A stretch of DNA of 44,127 nt from Oligoflexus sp. (lineage in GTDB: Bacteria; Bdellovibrionota_B; Oligoflexia; Oligoflexales; Oligoflexaceae): the NCBI GenBank assembly GCA_014377445.1, contig JACMPP010000011.1, positions 1 to 44,127 on the forward strand, read 5' to 3'. The translations under genes were made by a program, and so were the position numbers. Shown here piece after piece: positions 1 to 7,753 of this stretch (positions are counted from its first letter, which is position 1; each line of letters begins with the position of its first letter). The notes beneath the pieces were generated by a model, which worked only from the letters and a program-made list of their open reading frames with translations, made no database searches and was not told the origin of the DNA.

Positions 1-607
1 CCGGACGGCCGATTTTCGCCAGCTTGTCGAGAATGATGAGAACCTTGAATTCCAGCGAGGGATCGATCGTCGGCAGACTCGCCCGGATCAATGCCGAAAG
101 GATAATGCGATGGCCGACACTCATCGTAAAGGATTTTGGCAACAACTCATTGAGGTTCTGCATGATGCAGCTAATGACTTCAACATCGGCCGAAAGCGAA
201 TCGACACCGATGATGTCGAGATCGGCCTGACAGAATTCGCGGTAACGGCCTTTTTGCGGCTTCTCCCCGCGCCATGAATTGCCGATTTGCACCTTTTTAA
301 AGGGGAAAGTCAGCTCTGAGAAATTTTCGACGACATAGCGTGCGAAGGGAACGGTGAGATCAAAGCGAAGGGCAACGCTGCGATCTCCGGCATCGGTGAA
401 ACGATAAACTTCCTTGTCCGTTTCCTCGCCCGTTCCCAGGAGTGTCTCGGCATATTCGAGAGCCGGCGTTTCGATGGCTTCAAAGCCAGCAACTGCGGCG
501 TGTTTCCATATAATATCGGTAATGCTTTTTTTGAGGCGAGCCTGCTGCGGCAAAAGGTCACGAAACCCTTTTAACTTACGCGGCTGAATTTTTTCCTGCT
601 TACCCAA
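1..607 (-). CDS. hisS: Histidyl-tRNA synthetase, N-terminal part (cut by window edge)
   Basis: Charges tRNA-His with histidine in the cytoplasm. About 202 N-terminal residues are visible; the rest lies left of base 1. The reverse-strand frame shows the class II synthetase core: an N-terminal KGFRDLLPQQ stretch, the TPALEYAETLLG region, motif-1-like RFDLTVPFARYV, and motif 2 as WRGEKPQKGRYREFCQADLD, which is diagnostic of HisRS. I chose the TTG at 607 because AGGAG lies 8 bases upstream (616-620); a GTG at 616 in the same frame would overlap that Shine-Dalgarno. Several open frames on either strand here are shadows. The gene is divergent from the Kef-type antiporter. Identification is firm; only the start is open to doubt. 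Confidence 0.93.
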   Translation of the reverse strand, partial: MGKQEKIQPRKLKGFRDLLPQQARLKKSITDIIWKHAAVAGFEAIETPALEYAETLLGTGEETDKEVYRFTDAGDRSVALRFDLTVPFARYVVENFSELTFPFKKVQIGNSWRGEKPQKGRYREFCQADLDIIGVDSLSADVEVISCIMQNLNELLPKSFTMSVGHRIILSALIRASLPTIDPSLEFKVLIILDKLAKIGRP

Positions 608-931
608 AGCTTTCACTCCTCTTATAGCGGAAATCCTGGTCGCAACCCTGCGGTCGCGCCACAAGAGATCCGTTTCATCAGCTAAAATCGCCTCGCTTAA
701 CGGCCCTCATCATAAGCTTTTGAGGGGGATTTGCAAGGCATTGCCGGCCGCAGTTCGCCGCCGGTGAACCTGGATAAGCGGCTTGAATGCAGGCTCAAAT
801 CATCAATTTTTCGAGGCGGATCAAGTCGCGCAAACCCTGTGGATCAGGTGAAATAAGTCTCAAGTTTCCCCTGAATCTGTCGATACCTATCCACGATGAA
901 GCCTGAGTAAATTTAGAGCATAAGAGGATTC
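608..931. other. Intergenic region between divergent hisS and kef-type gene
   Basis: These 324 bases must hold the promoters of the divergent hisS and antiporter genes. I see no coding frame with a credible ribosome site, no tRNA and no known riboswitch. There is a GC-rich imperfect inverted repeat around 746-772, but it lacks a U-tract and I do not call it a terminator. Confidence 0.4.
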
Positions 932-2656
932 GTGGACGGTCATAGCCTACTCCAGGATGTAGCATACGCAATTATGGGCGCGACTGTTCTAGGCATTCCC
1001 GCCTACATCTTTCGCCTCCCTCTCGTCCTTGCGTTCCTTATCGCCGGCATCATATTGGGCCCCTCGCTCGGCTTTGGAATTATTCGCAGTTCAGAAAGCA
1101 TCCAGACTCTCTCCGAGATCGGCCTGGTCCTCCTCATGTTTATCCTCGGACTTGAGATCGACATTCGCAAGCTCCTGCGTGCGGGCCGGGCTGTGCTCGT
1201 CAACGGCGTCGTGCAGTTTGTCGGCTGCGCCCTCCTCGCGACAGTGTTCTTTTCCCTCCTGGGTTTTCTCAATCGTCCAGGCAATTACTCACTGACTTAT
1301 CTTGCCGTCGCCACGTCTCTCTCCTCGACTCTCGTCGTGGTGAAGATGCTCTCGGACCGCATGGAACTCGACCTGCTCACGTCCCGAATTACCCTTGGCA
1401 TCCTTGTTTTCCAGGATCTTTGGGCTATCGTCTTTCTTGCGATCCAACCCAATCTGCACAACCTTCAGGTCCTCAGCGTGTCCCTCAGCCTCGGCAAAGC
1501 TTCGGTTTTGATCGTGACGAGCTGGATGCTGGCCAAATATCTTTTGCCGCCTATTTTCCGTAAAATTGCGAAGCAACCCGAACTCGTCCTCGTCACCGCC
1601 ATGGGCTGGTGTTTTGGAATCTGCGGTCTGGCCAACTATCTCTCGCTCTCTCTCGAAATGGGGGCTCTGGTCGCCGGCGTAAGCATCGCGTCCTTTCCAT
1701 ATCATCTCGATATCGCCTCTAAGATCACGAGTCTCCGCGATTTCTTTATCACTCTCTTCTTCGTGGCCCTGGGCATGCAGATTCCTCTGCCCAATTGGGA
1801 AACGGTAAGCCTGGCCGGTATGATCGTGGTGTTTGTCATCGGCAGCCGTTTCCTGACCGTTTTTCCCACCCTTCACTTCATGCATTATGGTTATCGCGGG
1901 AGTCTAATCCCTGCGATCAATCTCGCTCAAATGTCGGAATTCTCCCTGGTGGTCGTCGCGATTGGTGTCGAACTCAATCATGTGCCCCAGAGCCTTCTGT
2001 CGGCCTGTACGCTCGCGCTCGTCGTCACTCTTCTGCTGTCGTCCTTTATGATTCCGTCCGGCTACACGATCTATCGCTTCCTCAAACCCTTACTCGAAAA
2101 AATCGGCATCCGAGATCACGTAATGGCGGCCGAATCCAAAACCAATACTGCGAATAAATCGATCGTTCTCTTCGGCTTTTATCGCGAAGCGAGTTCGTTC
2201 CTGGAAGAATTTGTAAGGCGTCATTCCCAATCCATGATCGACCAGCTTTTAGTCGTCGACTACAACCCCGAGACTCTCAGGGCTCTCAAGGCTCGCGGTG
2301 TTCCTTGTATCTATGGAGACATCGGCCACCCCGAAACTCTGAGAAACCACCCACTCGATGAGGCAGCGGTCATTATCTCGACAATTCCGGACAATCAGCT
2401 CAAAGGGACGACCAACCTCAAACTCCTCCACGCCCTTAAATTGCTGGCCCCCAAAGCCCGCATTATCGTGACAGCCGATACGCTTGATAAAGCTCGCGAG
2501 ATGTACGCCAAAGGTGCTGACTATGTGTTTGTACCAAGAATCGTAGGCGCCCACTTTCTCGTCGATATCCTGGAACGCGTCCAGGGGGATCGTATTGAAG
2601 CCGTCAAACAAGGAGCTGAAAACTTCCTAAGTAAGTGGAACGAAACCCTCCCCTAA
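932..2656 (+). CDS. Kef-type monovalent cation:proton antiporter (CPA2) with TrkA-N/RCK-like domain
   Basis: Inner-membrane cation/proton exchanger of the CPA2 (Kef/RosB-like) family, 574 residues. Residues about 10-380 are a run of hydrophobic segments of the Na/H exchanger fold, including the AFLIAGIILGPSLGFG and LSEIGLVLLMFILGLEID stretches typical of Kef proteins. Residues about 408-530 resemble an RCK/TrkA-N regulatory domain (LVVDYNPETLRALKARG, then YGD). The dinucleotide loop normally reading GxGxxG is G-F-Y-R-E-A here, so two of three glycines are missing. The GTG at 932 has AAGAGGA about five bases upstream. Ion specificity cannot be told from sequence. The gene stands alone and is divergent from hisS. 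Confidence 0.88.
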   Translation: MDGHSLLQDVAYAIMGATVLGIPAYIFRLPLVLAFLIAGIILGPSLGFGIIRSSESIQTLSEIGLVLLMFILGLEIDIRKLLRAGRAVLVNGVVQFVGCALLATVFFSLLGFLNRPGNYSLTYLAVATSLSSTLVVVKMLSDRMELDLLTSRITLGILVFQDLWAIVFLAIQPNLHNLQVLSVSLSLGKASVLIVTSWMLAKYLLPPIFRKIAKQPELVLVTAMGWCFGICGLANYLSLSLEMGALVAGVSIASFPYHLDIASKITSLRDFFITLFFVALGMQIPLPNWETVSLAGMIVVFVIGSRFLTVFPTLHFMHYGYRGSLIPAINLAQMSEFSLVVVAIGVELNHVPQSLLSACTLALVVTLLLSSFMIPSGYTIYRFLKPLLEKIGIRDHVMAAESKTNTANKSIVLFGFYREASSFLEEFVRRHSQSMIDQLLVVDYNPETLRALKARGVPCIYGDIGHPETLRNHPLDEAAVIISTIPDNQLKGTTNLKLLHALKLLAPKARIIVTADTLDKAREMYAKGADYVFVPRIVGAHFLVDILERVQGDRIEAVKQGAENFLSKWNETLP

Positions 2657-2711
2657 GCGTCTCATTACCACGTCAAATTCTTCTTGCGTTTTGTACCTGG
2701 AGGGTATAGGC

Positions 2712-3248
2712 ATGATTGCTTTTATAAATTCGAGGTACTTGATGGCTAAGTTTCTAAGTTCCAAACAAATCAGTTTCCTTCGCGGACTCGCTCACAAGCT
2801 TGATCCGGTTGTTACAGTCGGCAATGCCGGTGTTACCGAAGGTGTGGTGAAAGAACTTGAATTCACGCTCAAGACCTTCGAACTCGTTAAAGTGAAACTT
2901 CGTTGCGATGATCAAGACAGCCTTCAGGGCCTCGTCGAAGAGATCACCACCAGTGTGAAGGCAACGAAGGTCCAGGTGATCGGCCATACGGCGATCTTTT
3001 ACCGCCGTTCCAAAGAGCCCAAGATCGCTGTTCCAGGCATGCCCATGCCGGAAGTCAAAGTCGAAGAGACAAAACCTGCATTCAAAAAGACCTTTACCAA
3101 AGTCTATAAGAAGTCTGCTCCTAAACGCGAAGAGCCCGGCAAACGCTGGGGCCGTCTCTCACGCGTGAAGAAAGATCCTTCTGAAGCCAAGAGTTTTGGC
3201 GGCGAACGTCGTTCGACCGGTCGAGGCTTTGCGAAAGGTCGTAAGTGA
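2712..3248 (+). CDS. yhbY: YhbY-family (CRM domain) RNA-binding protein
   Basis: Small RNA-binding protein of the CRS1-YhbY family; E. coli YhbY associates with pre-50S ribosomal particles. The CRM domain covers about residues 13-105 (SSKQISFLRGLAHKLDPVV, then the GNAGVTEGVVKELE loop matching the family GxxG region, then VQVIGHTAIFYRRS). The remaining 70 residues are a Lys/Arg-rich tail beyond the usual ~97-residue length, probably an extra RNA-binding extension. The start is ambiguous: ATG 2712 has GGAGGG seven bases upstream, whereas ATG 2742, where family similarity begins, has only GAGG. I chose 2712 on ribosome-site strength. Its stop codon overlaps the start of the next gene by four bases. 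Confidence 0.88.
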   Translation: MIAFINSRYLMAKFLSSKQISFLRGLAHKLDPVVTVGNAGVTEGVVKELEFTLKTFELVKVKLRCDDQDSLQGLVEEITTSVKATKVQVIGHTAIFYRRSKEPKIAVPGMPMPEVKVEETKPAFKKTFTKVYKKSAPKREEPGKRWGRLSRVKKDPSEAKSFGGERRSTGRGFAKGRK

Positions 3249-3571
3249 GCAACGGACGATTGGTTTACTCAACTGATTCAGGTTCTCAGAAAAAAGATAA
3301 AGATAAAGGCACGAAAGCCTACGCTCCAGCCGCTGGACCGACCAAGATGCGCCTTGAGACCAAGGGTCGCGGGGGTCGTGCTGTAACTGTCCTTTGGAAT
3401 ATGCCCTTCACCGAAGCAGAGATCAAAACTCTGATGAAGGATGTGCAGGGGAAGAAGGCTTGTGGGGCAACGTTCAAAGACGGTCGCATCGAATTCCAGG
3501 GCGATATCAAAGAGGCTCTGACGGCCTACTTTAGCGAAAAGTCACTCAAGTTGCAGCTTTCGGGAGGCTAA
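3245..3571 (+). CDS. yciH: YciH/SUI1-family translation initiation factor-like protein
   Basis: Bacterial homologue of eukaryotic eIF1 (SUI1 fold), 108 residues like E. coli YciH, which is reported to influence start-codon fidelity. The N-terminus NGRLVYSTDSG and the C-terminal core (GRGGRAVTVLW, KKACGATFKDGRIEFQGD, LKLQLSGG) follow YciH almost block for block. It begins at GTG 3245 inside the end of the yhbY frame (overlap GTGA, 3245-3248) with AAAGG six bases upstream, so the pair is probably translationally coupled. Its stop overlaps the stop of the convergent DUF4105 gene by four bases. A joint role in ribosome assembly or initiation is inferred from the arrangement. Confidence 0.93.
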   Translation: MSNGRLVYSTDSGSQKKDKDKGTKAYAPAAGPTKMRLETKGRGGRAVTVLWNMPFTEAEIKTLMKDVQGKKACGATFKDGRIEFQGDIKEALTAYFSEKSLKLQLSGG

Positions 3572-5421
3572 TAAAGCTTGGCGAAGCCAAGCTCCCAGCG
3601 CGAAGCGCCAGTCTTGAGTTCTTTCTCGATCTCATACTTCCACGATTCTCTCTCCACCTTAAACACCCCCTGATAAAACTTGGAAAAATCAAATCGATTC
3701 TCCAAACTCAGGAGCATGCTCTGATTCTTCCTATCATCGATCCCAGGCTCGACGACCGCCAGGCTCCGAAACAGCTTCGTCCATCGCGCCAGCACTTGAA
3801 AATGCACAAACATATCCGCCTCCATCCGCCCTCGAGTCAAGTTCACCCGCAGCTCCGCACCCGGTAAAAAGGAAAAGAGAAAAATTCCTCCCGTTGCGGA
3901 AATCCCTCCTGCGCCCTTAAAATAAATCGAGCGTTGTCCCTCGCGATAGTCCGCCCCACCGCCCATCATCCAACTCAAAATATGTTCATCGACCGTGTAA
4001 GGGTTTAGAGACCAGACTTCGGCAAGCTTAAAATTAGCCGCATGCAAGGTCTTGCCCGAGCGAAGACGATCGAGGGTCAGGTTAAAATAATTTAGATGAT
4101 AGTAAGGCTCAAATCCTTCGCTGGAATCCAGGAGATCATGCCAGCCGGCGCGAAGCCTTATCCCGTAGAGAAATTCCTTATCATAGGCTCCAGCATGGAC
4201 TTCGACCCGCTTCGGGCCGTGCGCCAGCACCGGGTTGTTTTCGCCCCGAAGATTCGGGGTCGACGACGCCGTCGCGATCGACGAACGAGCCATGAGCACG
4301 TCCCGTTCAAAACGCCGAAGCGGCTTTTGCAGCTCAAAATTAAGCCGTCCTTTCTCGATGGTAATCCGATCGAGAAGCGTGTCGAGGACTTGGGCATCCG
4401 GCCCGGCTTCAACATTTGAGGAAAGCTTCTGCTCATCCCAATTCTTTCGATAAACGGAAAGCTCCTCACTCTCGAGCCTCGTAAGATTATGCAGCCACCG
4501 TCGACGTTGCGAAGCCCGAAACCCCATTTCGCGCGGCCCTGTGCGATCGGATACACGTCTGATCAATTCTGAAGGCATCACGAAACCCTTTATCGACGCA
4601 CGAATTTGCCAATCAGTCTTGGCCACATCAATGAGTTCAGCCAGCATAGACGCACAGTTCACATGGGTGAAGTAGTAGGAGGCGCTCACCCCTTTGTTCA
4701 ACTCCCAAAGGTGCGTGACGAGATAGCGTTTCTCGCTCTCGTCAAGAGCGATCGGCAGCTCCCAAAGATCGCGGTTTTCGCTGTAGGCGTATTGATTGAC
4801 GAGCTCGTAATAATTTTGAATGGTGTAAAAGCCAGGATATCCACCCAGCAAGCCTTTCAAGGCATAGAGGGCCCCATCGGTCGGATCGGAAAGCGCAAGG
4901 AAGGCAACACCGTAATCCAGGAGCCCTCGACCGGGATCGCTGTTTTTGCGATTGAGCTTGAGCAGAGTGTGACCAAACATCGAAGCTGAATTCCCAGCAT
5001 AGGCGGTAGAAAAGACCAACGACATGGAATCGAGATCGAGTTGTTTTTGAAATGTTTCCAGTTCGGGGCAGCTGCGATGGTCTCGGGAAAGAAGGCCCAT
5101 ACTTTGAAAGTAGAGGGCGCGGGCAGGAAAGACACATTGAGGATCGACGGCCTCACCTTGAAAGGTCCAACTCGTTTCTTTGAGAAGAGCCAGATTCGCC
5201 GTCCATTCGGCCTCGGGATCAGAGCGTCCTTGAGGACTTATAAAAAAATTGGGACTATCGATGCTGCTCGTGAGTGCAGCGCCAATGCCCCTTTGATAAT
5301 GCATAAGCCTAAGCCACTGCCCATCACCTGCCGAAGCCGCCCGAGCGATTGGGGAGAGGAGTAAGCCGCTCACGAGTCCAGTAAGAAAAAGAGCTCGATT
5401 CAACATCATCCGCATCAGCAT
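3568..5421 (-). CDS. DUF4105 (Lnb N-terminal periplasmic domain) exported protein
   Basis: Exported protein of 617 residues with a signal peptide (residues about 1-28, ending PIARA-A). Residues about 60-290 match the DUF4105/Lnb N-terminal periplasmic domain: GNSASMFGHTLLKLNR around H151 and HVNCASMLAELIDVA around C256, which look like a papain/NlpC-type His-Cys pair (inference). The C-terminal half, rich in alternating strands (Y-L-N-Y-F-N-L-T, then repeated aromatic-ended segments), resembles a beta-barrel or the DUF7840 region found behind this domain. GAGGAG eight bases upstream supports ATG 5421. It lies 32 bases behind the DUF3015 gene on the same strand, so the two are probably one transcript. 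Substrate is unknown. Confidence 0.82.
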   Translation of the reverse strand: MLMRMMLNRALFLTGLVSGLLLSPIARAASAGDGQWLRLMHYQRGIGAALTSSIDSPNFFISPQGRSDPEAEWTANLALLKETSWTFQGEAVDPQCVFPARALYFQSMGLLSRDHRSCPELETFQKQLDLDSMSLVFSTAYAGNSASMFGHTLLKLNRKNSDPGRGLLDYGVAFLALSDPTDGALYALKGLLGGYPGFYTIQNYYELVNQYAYSENRDLWELPIALDESEKRYLVTHLWELNKGVSASYYFTHVNCASMLAELIDVAKTDWQIRASIKGFVMPSELIRRVSDRTGPREMGFRASQRRRWLHNLTRLESEELSVYRKNWDEQKLSSNVEAGPDAQVLDTLLDRITIEKGRLNFELQKPLRRFERDVLMARSSIATASSTPNLRGENNPVLAHGPKRVEVHAGAYDKEFLYGIRLRAGWHDLLDSSEGFEPYYHLNYFNLTLDRLRSGKTLHAANFKLAEVWSLNPYTVDEHILSWMMGGGADYREGQRSIYFKGAGGISATGGIFLFSFLPGAELRVNLTRGRMEADMFVHFQVLARWTKLFRSLAVVEPGIDDRKNQSMLLSLENRFDFSKFYQGVFKVERESWKYEIEKELKTGASRWELGFAKLY

Positions 5422-5453
5422 GGAGCAGACTCCTCAACCAACAGAAACTGGAC

Positions 5454-5939
5454 TTAGGAACACATATTGCGACGACTCGAGAAGTCGATGAGCATGCGTG
5501 TGGATTGGACGTAATCAACGGGATCTTCGCTGCGATAGAGGCCTTCTTTAAAAGCCTGCTGCAGTGCGCTGGCCAACTCGGGACGAACAAGTTCGTTGCA
5601 ACCGAAACTGGCGATATAGGCATTGAGGTGCTCGCCCTGGCCCTTGGCCATATCCTGACGGAGGATATCCATGCTTTTTGCAGCGAATTCGAGGCTGCCC
5701 TGGTCATTGAGAACCAAACTGTGTTTCGCACAATTCGAAGTTCCGAAGCTCATGCCGATTGTCACGACGGGCGAAAGAATACCGTTGGTGAACACACGGG
5801 CAAACGAGGAAAGAAAGGAATTATCCTTGAACACATACCAGGCTGGTCCGCAGCCGCTGCTGCCGTCCATCGCCATTGCCTGACTCGCACCAAAACAAAA
5901 ACTGGCTGCCACCAACAAAGATGCAAATTTTGAGCGCAT
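5454..5939 (-). CDS. DUF3015 family exported protein
   Basis: Small secreted protein of 161 residues. Residues 1-23 are a clear signal peptide ending AMA. The mature part has the DUF3015 hallmarks: an N-terminal GCGPAW, a glycine-rich region with SFGTSNC, and further cysteines at FGCNE and the last residues (NMCS), which may form disulfides. The function of the family is not established. It is the first gene of an apparent two-gene unit with the DUF4105 protein, separated by only 32 bases, so a common envelope role is likely but inferred. Confidence 0.82.
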   Translation of the reverse strand: MRSKFASLLVAASFCFGASQAMAMDGSSGCGPAWYVFKDNSFLSSFARVFTNGILSPVVTIGMSFGTSNCAKHSLVLNDQGSLEFAAKSMDILRQDMAKGQGEHLNAYIASFGCNELVRPELASALQQAFKEGLYRSEDPVDYVQSTRMLIDFSSRRNMCS

Positions 5940-5993
5940 AACGCCTCCGCTGAAAGGGAAGCCCTATTTTAGCATGAAAAGATGGGCACAAGG

Positions 5994-6611
5994 TCAAATC
6001 ATCCGCCAGAGGTTCATGACGCCTTCGTAGCCAAAAATCGCGAGAAATGCGAAGAAGGCAATATTGACGAGAAATAAAAAATAACCAAGTATCACAAGAA
6101 ATCCATCGCGTTCCAGAAAGCCGATGGAAAGCGCGATAATCACCGACGCAGGTGGCGAATTGGTTCCGGGCGGTAGCGGCAGCGCGAGGAGTATGCCGCA
6201 GATGGCGATCATCGATGCAATTGTGATTTGCCCGGCCCTCAAATCGATCAACCAAACCAAACGCGGTTTAAACAAGCGCTCGAATTTTTTAAAAAAGCGT
6301 TGGGCCATTCTACAAAACTTGCGAAGCCTGTCCTCGGGAATCTCCTTGGCAAGCCAGGATTTCGGGAGAAAGGGCTTGCGACCGAAGGCCATCGAGAAGG
6401 CAAAGAACGCGATGAGGACTCCAAAGGGTACCGACAGCCCGGGCAGCATCGGCACCATAAAAGGTCCGGCCAAAAACAAAGTAAGCAAAGCATGTCCGCG
6501 ATGCTCCAGATGCATGAGAATCCCTTCAACACTGACAGGAATGTCCCGATCACAAAGCTCTTCAAGCCGCCGAAATTCCGCAGACAACCGCTCTGGTTCA
6601 ATCCTATTCAA
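5994..6611 (-). CDS. exoD: ExoD-family integral membrane protein
   Basis: Membrane protein of 205 residues of the ExoD family, named for an exopolysaccharide-related gene in rhizobia. Features include the N-terminal SVEGILMHLEHRGHALL, the GPFMVPMLPGLSVPFG segment and PLPPGTNSPPA, all conserved in ExoD proteins. About four to five hydrophobic helices are visible. The start is TTG 6611 with GGAGG seven bases upstream; an ATG a few bases earlier is out of frame and quickly closed. It is divergent from htpX. Its biochemical role is not established, and the gene symbol follows family usage only. Confidence 0.85.
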   Translation of the reverse strand: MNRIEPERLSAEFRRLEELCDRDIPVSVEGILMHLEHRGHALLTLFLAGPFMVPMLPGLSVPFGVLIAFFAFSMAFGRKPFLPKSWLAKEIPEDRLRKFCRMAQRFFKKFERLFKPRLVWLIDLRAGQITIASMIAICGILLALPLPPGTNSPPASVIIALSIGFLERDGFLVILGYFLFLVNIAFFAFLAIFGYEGVMNLWRMI

Positions 6612-6661
6612 GACCCATCCTCCGCTTCAACCAATTTATCTAAAGAAAACAGTTGTTTAAA

Positions 6662-6709
6662 ATATCTATTAAAGCGAAGCATAATCTCACTAATATCTAT
6701 TTTAGATAT
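6662..6709. promoter_or_regulatory. Repeated ATATCTA motif with palindrome upstream of htpX
   Basis: ATATCTA occurs at 6662-6668 and again at 6693-6699, exactly 31 bases apart (about three helical turns). The second copy is followed after TTT by its inverted copy TAGATAT (6703-6709), making a perfect 7-base-arm palindrome. It lies in the divergent exoD-htpX intergenic region. This is a candidate operator, but no known regulator consensus was recognised. Confidence 0.35.
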
Positions 6710-6778
6710 ATGTGCCTAATACCGTAAAACTAATAGCAAGCGGACGTTCGTCCGCCCTCGATAGATTGGGAGTAAGTC

Positions 6779-7702
6779 ATGCAGTCCTTTAAACGAATCG
6801 GTCTCTTCCTGGCGCTCAATATAGTTATAGTCCTCACCCTGTCCACCATCATGTCCCTCCTTGGGGCCAACCGCTATCTCTACGCTAACGGTCTCAACCT
6901 TCAAAGTCTAGCCATCTACTGCCTGGTCTGGGGTATGGGCGGGGCCTTCATTTCTCTCGCGCTTTCCCGCAAGTTGGCGAAATGGACGATGGGTGTTCAA
7001 CTCGTTCCCGATAACACCTACGACGCACGACTCGTCGAACTCAAACAAACCGTTCACCAACTATCCCGTGAAGCCGGCATCAAAGTCATGCCGGAAGTCG
7101 GTGTTTACGAATCTCCAGAACTCAACGCCTTTGCTACCGGACCCAGCAAAAACCGCTCGCTCGTCGCTGTTTCCAGCGGACTCTTGCGATCGATGGATCG
7201 CCGCGAACTCCGCGGCGTGCTGGCTCACGAAGTCGCGCATATTGCCAACGGCGACATGGTGACAATGACTCTTCTGCAAGGTGTTGTAAACGCCTTCGTT
7301 ATGTTCCTCGCCCGTATCATCGCTTACGGCATCACACAGGCCACGCGAAGCAATAACGAGGAAAGCCCGAGTTCCGGTGGATTTGCGTTCATGGGTATCA
7401 CTTTTGTCCTCGAACTCATTTTTATGGTCTTCGGTTCCATCATTGTAGCCGCTTACTCACGCCGGAGAGAATATCGCGCGGATGCCGGTGGGGCTCGTCT
7501 CGGTGGTCGCGAGAACATGATCGCCGCCCTTCAGGGGCTCAAGAAAAACTTTACGATTGACACGATGGATTCGGCTCCCAACAGTGCTGTGGCCGCCATG
7601 CAGATCGAAAATCATAAGGGCAAAGGTCTCAGTCGCTTCTTCTCGACGCACCCGGATCTTGATGATCGTATCGCACGCCTTCAGTTGATGCAGGTTAATT
7701 GA
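6779..7702 (+). CDS. htpX: HtpX, M48-family membrane zinc metalloprotease
   Basis: Inner-membrane protease that degrades damaged membrane proteins in the heat-shock/envelope-stress response. The 307 residues show the HtpX layout: two N-terminal hydrophobic helices (about 7-28 and 44-62), the ELNAFATGPSKNRSLVAVSSGLL region, the zinc motif HEVAH (H150, E151, H154), two more hydrophobic segments (about 165-188 and 204-224), and the third zinc ligand in EYRADAGGARLGG (E231). The length is slightly above the usual ~290. GGGAG about eight bases upstream supports ATG 6779. A repeated ATATCTA element lies about 70-117 bases upstream and may regulate it. Confidence 0.96.
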   Translation: MQSFKRIGLFLALNIVIVLTLSTIMSLLGANRYLYANGLNLQSLAIYCLVWGMGGAFISLALSRKLAKWTMGVQLVPDNTYDARLVELKQTVHQLSREAGIKVMPEVGVYESPELNAFATGPSKNRSLVAVSSGLLRSMDRRELRGVLAHEVAHIANGDMVTMTLLQGVVNAFVMFLARIIAYGITQATRSNNEESPSSGGFAFMGITFVLELIFMVFGSIIVAAYSRRREYRADAGGARLGGRENMIAALQGLKKNFTIDTMDSAPNSAVAAMQIENHKGKGLSRFFSTHPDLDDRIARLQLMQVN

Positions 7703-7753
7703 AATTGAGTAAATCGTTCCGAAAAATTATCCGTTTAAGATTGGACAGCAGTT

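Noticed and set aside
7703..7753. Possible yybP-ykoY manganese riboswitch before the TerC-family gene
   Set aside because: The 51-base gap is too short and lacks the conserved elements.
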